From Chthonomonadaceae bacterium (GTDB taxonomy: Bacteria > Armatimonadota > Chthonomonadetes > Chthonomonadales > Chthonomonadaceae): a DNA stretch of 33,185 nucleotides. Shown here in pieces: positions 1 to 7,839 of this stretch. The stretch lies in assembly GCA_027450145.1 (NCBI GenBank), contig DAIDKH010000046.1:1-33185 (forward strand), written 5' to 3'. Numbering within the stretch: position 1 is the first letter of the stretch; each line of letters begins with the position of its first letter. The notes beneath the pieces were generated by a model. The model saw only the letters and a program-made list of their open reading frames with translations, made no database searches and had not been told where the DNA came from. Made by a program: the position numbers and the translations under genes.

Positions 1-1
1 G

Positions 2-142
2 TACCTCGTGCAGTCGAGAAAGCTTATCAATGAAGGTCGAGTCTCCGACGCGTTGAGCTTTGCAACTATGGCAACGAAGATATCGCCAAACTCGCGTGCC
101 TGTAGGGTAAATCTCTTGCGCGTGCGCCAAGAGGCAAGATGA
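2..142 (+). CDS. C-terminal end of a TPR-like protein (cut by window edge)
   Basis: An open frame enters from the left edge and ends at TGA 140-142, giving 46 residues. The stretch LINEGRVSDAL..A..A.KISPN has the spacing of a tetratricopeptide repeat (small residues at the helix packing positions, Pro-Asn at the turn). The N-terminus lies outside the window, so the function is unknown. Two further TPR-like frames follow within 1.4 kb, so it may belong to a decayed or repeated TPR cluster. The call rests only on the repeat pattern in a short fragment. Confidence 0.4.
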   Translation, partial: YLVQSRKLINEGRVSDALSFATMATKISPNSRACRVNLLRVRQEAR

Positions 143-248
143 TCGAATTGCTTTAATATCGGAATGCATTGCGAATCCGGAGGTTATTTTCCACAAGAAT
201 GACTTCGTGGTGTATTAAAGTCGCCGCTTAGGCTACACCCTGGTATTA

Positions 249-281
249 GCCGTCGAGTTTCAGAACTAGGAACTCGACGGC
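249..281. repeat. Perfect 11-bp stem-loop
   Basis: GCCGTCGAGTT (249-259) and AACTCGACGGC (271-281) are perfect reverse complements around an 11-nt loop. Neither side has a T-tract, so it is a poor intrinsic terminator. It lies between the partial TPR frame and the gene at 320, and could act as an mRNA 3' end stabiliser or an operator. Confidence 0.6.
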
Positions 282-319
282 ATATCCTTAAGACGAATGA
301 CGGCAGGATCACTTCCACT

Positions 320-685
320 ATGCTCAAACATGTATTGTGCAATATAAACAGCGTAATCAGCGACTACAAGATTGCCACATCGTTCACTATTGGGCTGCTA
401 ATCGTACTTGTAACCACTATATACTCTGGTAAGATCGCTCAACGAGGCCGACACGCGGATGAATATCATTGGGAGCAATCTGTCCGTGAAATGGGTTTCG
501 CATTGGACGCATCGAGCAACAAGAATTACAAACGAGCTGAACATCTAGCACGGGCGGCTGTCTGCATGGAACCACTCGACGTGCAGTACCACCTGACTTT
601 GGCACGCATTTACGCTCTTAACGACAAGGTCGATCAATCGCGGGCGGAGCAGGAAATAGCGCGTCGAATCGAAAGCCTAAATTGA
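320..685 (+). CDS. Small membrane-anchored TPR-like protein
   Basis: The predicted protein has 121 residues. A hydrophobic segment at about residues 19-36 (TSFTIGLLIVLVTTIY) looks like a single N-terminal membrane anchor. The remainder carries a TPR-like helix pair: NYKRAEHLARAAVCMEPLDVQYHLTLARIYALNDKVDQSRAEQEIAR, with the canonical Pro after the first helix and A/L/Y packing positions. Such proteins usually act as protein-protein scaffolds; no enzymatic motif is visible. The upstream AGGA is about 12 nt from the ATG, so the ribosome binding site is weak. It may be an orphan or the intact remnant of a larger TPR gene family whose other pieces flank it. Confidence 0.55.
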   Translation: MLKHVLCNINSVISDYKIATSFTIGLLIVLVTTIYSGKIAQRGRHADEYHWEQSVREMGFALDASSNKNYKRAEHLARAAVCMEPLDVQYHLTLARIYALNDKVDQSRAEQEIARRIESLN

Positions 686-959
686 GTAGATGACGATACC
701 GCGTAACAGGTACTCGCTTGAAACCCTATTGCATCTGTTGCCACGTATTTTCTGTACCTACCGGCAATAGTGTCTTTTACGTACCGTGCTTCTTGCCAAT
801 ACAGTGCCTCTCGGGTGAGGGGATGAATCATGGCCCACGATGCCAATGGCGACGCCGTGTCGCGGAGCAAGCTGGTGTGTTTGAAAATGTAGTTCGTGAA
901 GTGAGTTGCGCTCGCCAAGGTGCTGTATGTAACCGCTATCTCTATTAAGGGGCTGAAAC

Positions 960-1471
960 ATGCAACGACGCAACCCTGTTGTAAATCACTATTCGGCATC
1001 GCTGCCGTTACCTACCAACGCAACAATCTACGAATTGACCGACGGGTCGATACAGATAACACCTCCTGCTCCCACTGACACTGTCATTGCCAATTTTCAT
1101 TCGGCGATCCGCGCCTCTGAGAATGATCCAGGGTTGCGAGTATCTTTTGCGATGTCGCTTATTCAAGCCGGTCGGTGGAAGGAAGCAGGAGCACAGGTCC
1201 ACGACGGCTTGCACTACAACACCACGAGGCCGATCTACATATGTTGTGAGCGGAAATAAGTGAACACAATGGAATACTGCTGGCAGCTGTTCGCGAGGGC
1301 AGACTTGGTATCTCGTACATGCAACAGAAGCCGAAAAGTTCAAGGCTACGTGGTGGCGCAGAGGCTGTGGAGAATAGACTGGCCAAAGGACACATCCGGC
1401 CAACTGCATTGTTGCACGTTCGGGAACCTACCAGCGGGATTGTCCGCGACGCATATTACTCGGTTCGTTGA
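960..1471 (+). pseudogene. Probable decayed TPR gene
   Basis: An ATG at 960 has a good AAGGGG site 7 nt upstream and opens a 99-residue frame ending at 1259. Residues ~44-83 (AIRASENDPGLRVSFAMSLIQAGRWKEAGAQVHDGL) are TPR-like. From about 1226 the similarity appears to continue in another frame: EADLHML, an in-frame TGA at 1247-1249, then AEISEHNGILLAAVREGRLG, running open to TGA 1469-1471. The Ala-Asp-Leu-His-Met-Leu..Ala-Glu pattern is typical of a following TPR helix. A frameshift plus a nonsense codon would explain this. Alternatively the 99-residue product is a genuine short protein and the downstream similarity is chance. Confidence 0.35.
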
Positions 1472-1532
1472 CATGTACGGTGTAGACGGTATGTTCATCG
1501 ACATGCCAGGATGTCAAGTCGCGGATACGACC

Positions 1533-2603
1533 TTAATACGAAGGTAATCTCGTGGGGCGATAGATAAGGTCTTTGTATTCGGCGGTAATCGTGGTCGCTG
1601 GTTGGGTGCCACCCCAATTGGAGTTGCCAGTCCAGTCGTTGGCCATTACCGCCAACCCGTCGCCAGGTAACTGCGCATCGGAAACCTTCTGTGTTTGTAC
1701 AGGTTTGCCGTCGATATACCAGGTCGCCGTGCCAGGTTGAAACAGGATACCGTATTTATGAAATTTGGCACTGGGATTAAACGGAAGCTGGAATCGCTTT
1801 GAACCGTTACTGTGCCCGGTGCGATCGTAAAGCGTGAACCACACCACGCCCCGATGACTACCGGGTCGATCCCACCGCCCGTTCGTTAGAAACTCGATGT
1901 CAACTTCGGGATTAACAAGGTTACCATGTGAAAGGCCCTTAAGAAAAAAGCTTTCGGTTGTGCCTGTACCGCCAGCGGAACTGCCCGGTATGCCGTTGGC
2001 CGGTCCATAGCCCGTCTTCATGGTGATCGCATAATAACCATAACCGTATCCTACTCGCCCATAGGGGTACGTTTTTCCGCTGTCTGGAGACATGCCGGCG
2101 TCTGTTTCCCACTCGCCCGCGTTACCTGTGCCGCCAGGTACAGACAACTGTAACACAGTACCGCCATCTATCCATTTGGCGTCGGACTGCAATATCCTGC
2201 CGCCCTTACAGTAGGGTGAGGGCCAGTCGCCGTTAATATGCACGGTACCGTCATCGGCCTGCTTCCAATGAAAGGGCCCCACGCTTCTCACGGGGAACGG
2301 CCCACGGAGGGCGTCCTGAATTGCAGTTGGCAGTACAGCCCGGCTGGAAGGCTCGTTGTTCGTTGGTGGTGGGCTACCCGCAGTGTCAATCAGCACCGAT
2401 ACGGGCACTGTACTACCTGTAGGAGCGTTCGTGATAGGGTACGTGCCGTGATGTGTTGTTGCTTTTAGCCGTATTGAACGCGACATCCCTTGCAGATTTG
2501 ATTTCAAGTGAAGGGCTCCTCCGTGTCTGCTACACCAACCAGCACACGTGAATCCTGCCGCTGCCAGGCAGGACGCGATACCCAATTGAGCTGCGTATCT
2601 CAT
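1533..2603 (-). CDS. Glycoside hydrolase family 16 (beta-glucanase-like), secreted
   Basis: The protein has 356 residues. The N-terminus (MRYAAQLGIASCLAAAGFTCAG) looks like a signal peptide or lipoprotein-type leader, followed by a low-complexity Thr/Pro linker to about residue 95. The GH16 jelly-roll domain fills the rest. The catalytic signature ExDxE is visible as E233-V-D235-I-E237 in NPEVDIEF; family knowledge assigns the first Glu as nucleophile and the last as acid/base. WYIDGKPV (~295-302) is the usual strand following the active site. GH16 enzymes cleave beta-1,3/1,4-glucans, agar, carrageenan or xyloglucan; the substrate cannot be chosen here. The start has AAGGAGGG six bases upstream. 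It is divergent from the GH20 gene. Confidence 0.9.
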   Translation of the reverse strand: MRYAAQLGIASCLAAAGFTCAGWCSRHGGALHLKSNLQGMSRSIRLKATTHHGTYPITNAPTGSTVPVSVLIDTAGSPPPTNNEPSSRAVLPTAIQDALRGPFPVRSVGPFHWKQADDGTVHINGDWPSPYCKGGRILQSDAKWIDGGTVLQLSVPGGTGNAGEWETDAGMSPDSGKTYPYGRVGYGYGYYAITMKTGYGPANGIPGSSAGGTGTTESFFLKGLSHGNLVNPEVDIEFLTNGRWDRPGSHRGVVWFTLYDRTGHSNGSKRFQLPFNPSAKFHKYGILFQPGTATWYIDGKPVQTQKVSDAQLPGDGLAVMANDWTGNSNWGGTQPATTITAEYKDLIYRPTRLPSY

Positions 2604-2929
2604 GCGATGCCCTCCTTCGAGGTGCTGAACGCTAGCGCCCAGCGTGTACTACACGACTTCCTGCATAGTTCACTTATGCATTAAAGTGTTCCTGCTGAAC
2701 TTTGACGGCCCGCCTTGGAAATCGGATTGGAGTGTTGTACCATTTCGAAACTAGATGTTGGTTATTCAGATGAGCTCTGTTTAGTAGAGCCTGCCCCGAC
2801 AGTATCGAGCCACACTGACCACGTGAAGTGACAATGTGAGCAGGAACTTAGGAATAAAATGACGAAATGCCGTCATATCACGCGTTGAAATGGCGGTTAT
2901 TGCTTCCGCAGAGATTAAAGGTCATAACG
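2604..2929. other. Divergent intergenic region between GH16 and GH20
   Basis: This gap holds the promoters of both divergent hydrolase genes, but I see no convincing -35/-10 pair. The clearest structure is an inverted repeat at 2859-2876: ATGACG, six bases, CGTCAT. It lies 54 bp upstream of the GH20 start and could be an operator. Confidence 0.4.
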
Positions 2930-4501
2930 ATGAAATTTCCTAAGGTTGCCTTGTTGTATTTGTTGGGGTTGTCCATTCTATCCACAGGGGCACAAGCTCA
3001 AACAGGCCTTGCCGCTAAAGCTTCAGGAGGTTTTGTGATGCCGCGGATTGTCGAAGATGGCACAGGACAGTTCAGTTCTCCCGGTGGGCAAGTAGTTTCA
3101 CTGGGTCGGCGACTGCGCGAAAACGCCTCGTCACTTTCTAGGCTGCTCAAGTGGCTGAACGCTTCAATTCCGCCCAATAATAGCGTACAAGCGGCGACGA
3201 CCAAGCCGCACGTTTACATCGGTCTGAGCGCGGATGGTGAGAGGTACCGAGCACTTATGCGGCACTTTGGTGCGATGATTCCTCGTGGTACGCTTGGAGA
3301 TGAGGCATATGTGCTGCACATCACTCCTGCATCTGTCGAACTAGCTGCGCGCAAGCCTGCAGGTATTTTCTATGGAGTATTGGAGCTGATGTCCCTGAAT
3401 TCTGCTGCCGCACCGGCTCTCGATTTACACGCCGCGACGGTAGTTGACTGGCCTGCCATGCGGTGGCGCGGGGTGCATGTTGGTGTAGGATCGCGTGCTG
3501 ATATTCCCCTGTTGGATGACCTGATCAGCAAATACATGCCAGCTCTTCATCTAAACCAGTTAATACTGGAGGTTGATTACCACTTTCAATACAAATCTCA
3601 TGCGAAGATGGATGATCCTAGCGGGTTAACGGTTGCCGATTGTCAAAGACTCACCTCACTTGCCGCTGACAACAACGTACGCATCATTCCTATGATTGAC
3701 TGCCTTGGCCATCAGTCCTGGGCCGCTCATACCAATAGACTTTTGCGCGAATACCCACAATTTGACGAGTCGCCAAATGTACCTGCAGACAATAGCGGGA
3801 TTTACTGTAGGAGCTGGTGCCCCAGTGATCCTGCGGTTTACCGAGTGGTAGACGATTTGATAGGGGAGTTAATTGATGCCTTTCATGCCACCGCGTTTAA
3901 CGTGGGAATGGATGAGGTATTCATTCTTGGTGAGTGTCCGCGATGCAAAGGCACAGCGAATGATGTTCTCTTTGCCCGCGCGGTAAACCACCTGCACGAT
4001 TACATTGTAAAGCAACGGCACGTGCAGATGATGATGTGGGGTGATAGGCTGCTAGATGGAAATAAGACAGGATATGGATCCTGGGAGGCGAGCACGAACG
4101 GAACGGCGCCAGCGATCAACATGATTCCACACGATATTGTAATGTGTGACTGGCACTATCAGTCGTTCTACAATGGCAAGAAGTCCGACTTTCCCTCCGT
4201 AGATTATTTTATAAAAAAGGGTTTCAGGGTTTGGCCCACGGGGTGGAATGAACCCGACGCCGTGGAGTCTCTAGAGGCTGTGAGCCTTCAGGCTCATTCG
4301 CCGAATATGGTGGGGTACCTGGCCAGTACCTGGATTGGGCTTGCATCCGTGGTAAATGGGCTTGCCGGCGATGCAACTGCCCTTGCAGATAAGGGTACAG
4401 CGAGTGTCGTGAGCGCCATAAATCTTGGCGCGCGTATCGCCTGGGAAGGTCATTCTGCTCTGGTCGCAGCGGCCCCATCGGTTGCACCTGCAGCACAGTG
4501 A
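2930..4501 (+). CDS. Glycoside hydrolase family 20 (beta-N-acetylhexosaminidase-like), exported
   Basis: The chosen ATG at 2930 begins a classic signal peptide (MKFPKVALLYLLGLSILSTGAQAQ) with AAAGG eight bases upstream; an in-frame ATG at 2867 would add 21 residues before it. The mature part has a GH20b-like alpha/beta domain (HVYIGL..., AYVLHI..., AGIFYGVLEL) and then the TIM barrel from WPAMRWRGVHV. The paired catalytic residues Asp-Glu are in FNVGMDEVF (D328-E329 from this start); the Asp orients the substrate acetamido group and the Glu is the acid. HQSW and MMMWGDR are further barrel-strand ends. Two cysteines (GECPRCKG) lie just after the catalytic pair. Likely role: release of N-acetylhexosamine from glycans outside the cytoplasm. 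Confidence 0.87.
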   Translation: MKFPKVALLYLLGLSILSTGAQAQTGLAAKASGGFVMPRIVEDGTGQFSSPGGQVVSLGRRLRENASSLSRLLKWLNASIPPNNSVQAATTKPHVYIGLSADGERYRALMRHFGAMIPRGTLGDEAYVLHITPASVELAARKPAGIFYGVLELMSLNSAAAPALDLHAATVVDWPAMRWRGVHVGVGSRADIPLLDDLISKYMPALHLNQLILEVDYHFQYKSHAKMDDPSGLTVADCQRLTSLAADNNVRIIPMIDCLGHQSWAAHTNRLLREYPQFDESPNVPADNSGIYCRSWCPSDPAVYRVVDDLIGELIDAFHATAFNVGMDEVFILGECPRCKGTANDVLFARAVNHLHDYIVKQRHVQMMMWGDRLLDGNKTGYGSWEASTNGTAPAINMIPHDIVMCDWHYQSFYNGKKSDFPSVDYFIKKGFRVWPTGWNEPDAVESLEAVSLQAHSPNMVGYLASTWIGLASVVNGLAGDATALADKGTASVVSAINLGARIAWEGHSALVAAAPSVAPAAQ

Positions 4502-4556
4502 ATACCGCAGCTTGGAAGGTCAAAACACTTTCTGTCCCACCGGACCATGCGTGATG

Positions 4557-4596
4557 AAAAAGGAGCCGCCGTACGAGGGATCGTACGGCGGCTCCT
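4557..4596 (-). terminator. Rho-independent terminator of the SQR-like gene
   Basis: A perfect 16-bp stem (4561-4576 with 4581-4596, four-base loop GGGA on the + strand) is followed on the minus strand by TTTT. It lies 21 bp beyond the stop of the flavoprotein gene, and 55 bp beyond the stop of the convergent GH20 gene. It may also help end GH20 transcription, though the + side has no T-tract. Confidence 0.9.
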
Positions 4597-4617
4597 GAAT
4601 TGTAGATGCTAACTACG

Positions 4618-5907
4618 TCATGGAAGTCGTACCGCGCCAACCTTCATCTTCCAAATAAAGTATTTTTCGAAAAGAAGTTTGCCCCAGTGAATCCATGGGC
4701 CAGGTATCAATATTTGTATCTTGCGGTTTTTGGGCGCGTAGATACGGTCGGTAACCATCATCACCCCGTTGTTACCAGCATCCATTAGGCACAGGGCGTC
4801 TATCTTTCCTGCCGGCTTGGGGATGAGAGGCTCCCCATTTATCGTGGCAGCAATGTTGCGCGCTGCTCCCTTTGCCATCACCTCGCTAATGTACCCCGTC
4901 TTCGGAACGGCGCATCCTGCCTCACATTTGTCCGTTGGAGCGACTGCCACCGAGACGCCCGCCGCATAAACCTCTGGATTGGAAAGCGTGCGGAAGTAGT
5001 CGTCGACGACAATGAAGCCGCGCTCGTTACCTAAGCCTGATCGTCTAACGACATCGGTACCCAAGAAGGGGGGAATTATCATGCCGAAGTTGAATGGAAG
5101 ACTCTTGCCTGCCATATCTTCCACCTCCTCCGCCGATCCCTTCGCCCTATGTCGTTTGCCGGCCTTGAAGTGAACGGAGCACTCTTCCACGTGATCTATC
5201 ACGGCATCTGTAACCCAGTCGATGTTCAGGTGGCGGAAAAACCACTCGGTCATCGGCTTTGAATTGGTCATACCGGATATTCCGAAATGTCCCGCGTACG
5301 GCTCCGACGTCACGTATGTGACCGGGCACCTATCCCGCAGGTGCAGCTTCCGCAGGGCGAACTCCGCATTGAACACGAATTCATAGGCTGCACCATAACA
5401 CGCCGCCCCCTGGGTCGCCCCGATGATTACGGGGCCTGGATTTTTCGTGAATTTTTGCCAAGCTTCGGCTGTGTGCTCCGCATGCTCTAGATTACAAATG
5501 GAGTAGGTATTCCCATATGCTGGTCCCAAGCCTGGAACTGCTTCAAAGTCCACATGCGGTCCCGTTGCAATTACTAAAAAGTCATACGGCAACTGGGAAG
5601 GCTTACCGCTGGCTGTCTCCAAAATATCTACTGTATGCTGATCTTTATTTATTGTTGTAATGGCTGCCTGGATGAAGCGAATGCCTTTGCGCTGAAGCGC
5701 TGGGCCAATTGGAAACGTAATCTGACTTCGGTTTCTCCACCCGAATGGCAGCCATATGAGCGACGGTATAAATGTAAATTGAGCCGATCTGTCTACAACG
5801 ACAATGTCGTGCTTGCCTTTTAGCAGGCGCTGAAGTTCATAAGCGGCGGTGAGACCCGCAAAGCTACCGCCAAGAATTACAATTCGTTTAAAGTTACCAT
5901 CCTTCAT
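4618..5907 (-). CDS. sqr: Sulfide:quinone oxidoreductase-family flavoprotein
   Basis: The protein has 429 residues. The FAD-binding Rossmann motif is at 10-18 (VILGGSFAG) and a second flavoprotein signature is at ~111-117 (LVIATGP). Three cysteine positions characteristic of SQR are present: C138 and C170, 32 residues apart as in canonical SQRs (128/160), and a C328/C332 pair before VPKTGYISEVMAKGAA. The C-terminal segment (PWIHWGKLLFEKYFIWKMK) is amphipathic, as expected for a monotopic membrane enzyme. SQRs oxidise sulfide to polysulfide/S0 and reduce quinone. The extra nearby cysteine suggests a non-type-I clade. AGGAGG sits 8 bp upstream of the ATG. Lower-probability alternative: a type II NADH dehydrogenase relative, though those lack the cysteines. 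Confidence 0.85.
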   Translation of the reverse strand: MKDGNFKRIVILGGSFAGLTAAYELQRLLKGKHDIVVVDRSAQFTFIPSLIWLPFGWRNRSQITFPIGPALQRKGIRFIQAAITTINKDQHTVDILETASGKPSQLPYDFLVIATGPHVDFEAVPGLGPAYGNTYSICNLEHAEHTAEAWQKFTKNPGPVIIGATQGAACYGAAYEFVFNAEFALRKLHLRDRCPVTYVTSEPYAGHFGISGMTNSKPMTEWFFRHLNIDWVTDAVIDHVEECSVHFKAGKRHRAKGSAEEVEDMAGKSLPFNFGMIIPPFLGTDVVRRSGLGNERGFIVVDDYFRTLSNPEVYAAGVSVAVAPTDKCEAGCAVPKTGYISEVMAKGAARNIAATINGEPLIPKPAGKIDALCLMDAGNNGVMMVTDRIYAPKNRKIQILIPGPWIHWGKLLFEKYFIWKMKVGAVRLP

Positions 5908-5929
5908 GGTGACGCCTCCTGGGGTGCTT

Positions 5930-5988
5930 GTTAATCATTAACCCCGTTTGAGCTACACCTACATTATAGAGCATTCACTATATTGTGA
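5930..5988 (-). promoter_or_regulatory. Promoter/operator region of the SQR-like gene
   Basis: On the minus strand a perfect TATAAT (-10) occupies 5963-5968. Just upstream, in the -35 region, is a palindrome TCAC-N6-GTGA (5975-5988). Between -10 and the ribosome binding site is a 13-bp perfect palindrome GTTAATGATTAAC (5930-5942). No good -35 hexamer is seen. Two palindromes flanking the -10 suggest control by dimeric regulators; the identity of the regulator is unknown. Confidence 0.55.
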
Positions 5989-6035
5989 TATCCTCTTTTT
6001 GACGGATTGTAACCGAATTGTTTCTTTATTATTTC

Positions 6036-6506
6036 TTACGAGTCGTCGCGGTACGAACCAATTCTCAACGTGGTATGAGAGTGGGCTACGATGACATGGC
6101 CCGGCAGTGCTTTACCGGCTGGAACCGCAGTAGCTACTGTCCAGCGTTGCTCGCTGGGTGAGTGACAGGTGCTCTCCACCTCGAACCGGCTGCATTCGCC
6201 GTTCAGAACCGCTTTGAGGCCATGTGCAAATGCCTGTGCTTCGTGGGAGTTCGATGCGCTGTCGCAGGAGGCCAAATAACTTGTTCCCACGGCACCCGTA
6301 TTCGCTTTACCTCCGTTTTGGCGAGCAAATGTTTCCCATGCCTGGTTAACTGCAACAATCAAGCCGTTCCGATTTACTATGGCCATCAGTGTATTAGGAT
6401 CGTGTTCGCGGCCCTGCAGCCGTGTATGTGCAGTATACAGTGAACAAAGAGCATTTCGTGATACAGTGTCATTTTTTATGCCGTTTAGAAGTGCCGGTGC
6501 TGCCAT
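6036..6506 (-). CDS. Stand-alone PAS-domain protein
   Basis: The protein has 156 residues and is essentially a single PAS domain (about 40-147). Diagnostic stretches are GLIVAVNQAWETFARQNGG (49-66), VGTSYLASCD (73-82), AVLNGECSRFEVE (99-111) and the STCHSPSEQRW motif (112-122). The same pattern heads many bacterial PAS sensor kinases and PAS-LuxR proteins. No kinase, GGDEF or DNA-binding output domain follows, and the last residues are polar. It probably binds a small ligand or signals by protein contact. It lies 128 bp upstream of the SQR-like gene on the same strand, but the promoter between them argues against strict co-transcription. GGAG is about 8 nt before the ATG. Confidence 0.75.
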   Translation of the reverse strand: MAAPALLNGIKNDTVSRNALCSLYTAHTRLQGREHDPNTLMAIVNRNGLIVAVNQAWETFARQNGGKANTGAVGTSYLASCDSASNSHEAQAFAHGLKAVLNGECSRFEVESTCHSPSEQRWTVATAVPAGKALPGHVIVAHSHTTLRIGSYRDDS

Positions 6507-6967
6507 GCTTTATCTCCATTGTTTTTTCATGTCACGCTGGTTTGATAGTCGGTGTGCCCGCATAAGTGCGTTACCGGCTATATTGCGGTGTTTATGGGGT
6601 AATATTCGCGCTGTGTTCTCTATGGCGCGCAGCGAAAGGGCTAATTGTTCGGCGTGTTAAATAAACCGTCCATGGTTGCAACTAACGTGCATAGTCTGGT
6701 CTTGTAGCACCGTGGAAAACTGCAGCTGATTTGTGCTGGACGAGGTACCCATAAATTTCCTTCAGTCTATGAAGCACGTCTTGTGGGAAATGCAGCGTTT
6801 TTATTGTTTCACTTTATGCAGGTTCGAACGTTGATCTCCGTTGAGGTGTTCGAAACAGGAATGACCCGCGAAATCACATCGGTTAACAAAGGACCAACGT
6901 AAACGCCGGATTACATCTTAAGCGTTAAGCGTTAGGGGCAACTACATAACGGACGGGGGCGAACAGA
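6507..6967. other. Intergenic region upstream of the SDR gene
   Basis: I find no gene or recognisable remnant in this stretch between divergent PAS and SDR genes. The only structure is a tandem heptamer TTAAGCG-TTAAGCG-TTAGGGG at 6918-6938, about 30-50 bp before the SDR start, which could be direct-repeat regulator half sites. Confidence 0.5.
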
Positions 6968-7741
6968 ATGTACGAGAACAGTCGTGGTATGGTCCGTACT
7001 GCACTTGTGACGGGTGCATCCAGGGGGATTGGCGCTGCCATAGCAACGCGGTTAGCACTACACGGTGTTCGTGTAGCGATTCACTACAACACGTCACACG
7101 ACGATGCGATGCAGCTTGCGGCAATTCTGCGGTCGCAAGGTGCACCAGACCCCATCGTGGTGAAAGCTGACGTAGCATCTGCCGATGCGGTTCGAGACCT
7201 TGTCATACAGTGTGAAGATGAACTCGACGGACTGGATCTGCTAGTGAACAACGCAGGTATCTTTATTGATACGCCGTTTGAAATGCCGAATTTTGATGAA
7301 TGGGCGGACGCATGGACAACGGCGTTAAATACGAACCTAATGAGCGCAGTTCATGCCGTTCACACGGCACTGCCTGGCATGCGTGCTAGGGGATTCGGGA
7401 AGATCGTAAATGTTGCCAGTCGGTCGGCATTCAGAGCTGAAATCAGCGCACCAGCCTACGCCGTGAGCAAAGCGGGTATGGTGAACCTGACACGCTGCTT
7501 GGCGCGTTCCGAGGCCGCGAACGGAATAAGGGCGTACTGTATCGCACCCGGATGGGTTGAGACGGCAATGGCACGCGACACGGTCGCCGCCATGCAGGAC
7601 GAGATCGTTTCGCAAATACCCATGGGCCGTATCGCGACAGTACAGGACGTAGCTGGTGTCGCCGCATTTCTAGCCTCAGCCGATGCCGACTATCTCACGG
7701 GAATTACCATTGACGTGAACGGTGGAAGTTATCTACACTAG
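6968..7741 (+). CDS. Short-chain dehydrogenase/reductase (FabG-like)
   Basis: A classical SDR of 257 residues. Cofactor motif TGASRGIG is at 15-22, NNAG at 94-97, the catalytic Ser is in NVASRS (S151/S153), and YAVSK gives Y164 and K168. PGWVETAM (194-201) matches the conserved post-catalytic PG motif and LTGITIDVNGGSYL is the usual C-terminal strand. The lack of an acidic residue after the second strand (VRVAIHYNTS) fits NADP(H). It resembles 3-oxoacyl-ACP reductase or sugar/alcohol dehydrogenases; the substrate cannot be set. GGGGG lies about eight bases before the ATG. It has no obvious operon partner: the next gene is convergent GH43. Confidence 0.9.
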   Translation: MYENSRGMVRTALVTGASRGIGAAIATRLALHGVRVAIHYNTSHDDAMQLAAILRSQGAPDPIVVKADVASADAVRDLVIQCEDELDGLDLLVNNAGIFIDTPFEMPNFDEWADAWTTALNTNLMSAVHAVHTALPGMRARGFGKIVNVASRSAFRAEISAPAYAVSKAGMVNLTRCLARSEAANGIRAYCIAPGWVETAMARDTVAAMQDEIVSQIPMGRIATVQDVAGVAAFLASADADYLTGITIDVNGGSYLH

Positions 7742-7839
7742 TTACCTGCCCACGCACCGAATTGAACAGCATTATCCTGTGCCAGTGTAGGTACCTGGTC
7801 TGGCGCCTGGGGATCTTCTGCTCCCTTATGTGGACAGTC

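Noticed and set aside
249-281. Intrinsic terminator
   Set aside because: The stem is perfect but no T-tract follows on either strand.
1260-1547. 95-residue + strand ORF
   Set aside because: GTG start without ribosome binding site, cysteine-rich random-looking product; a different frame of the same stretch fits the TPR remnant better.
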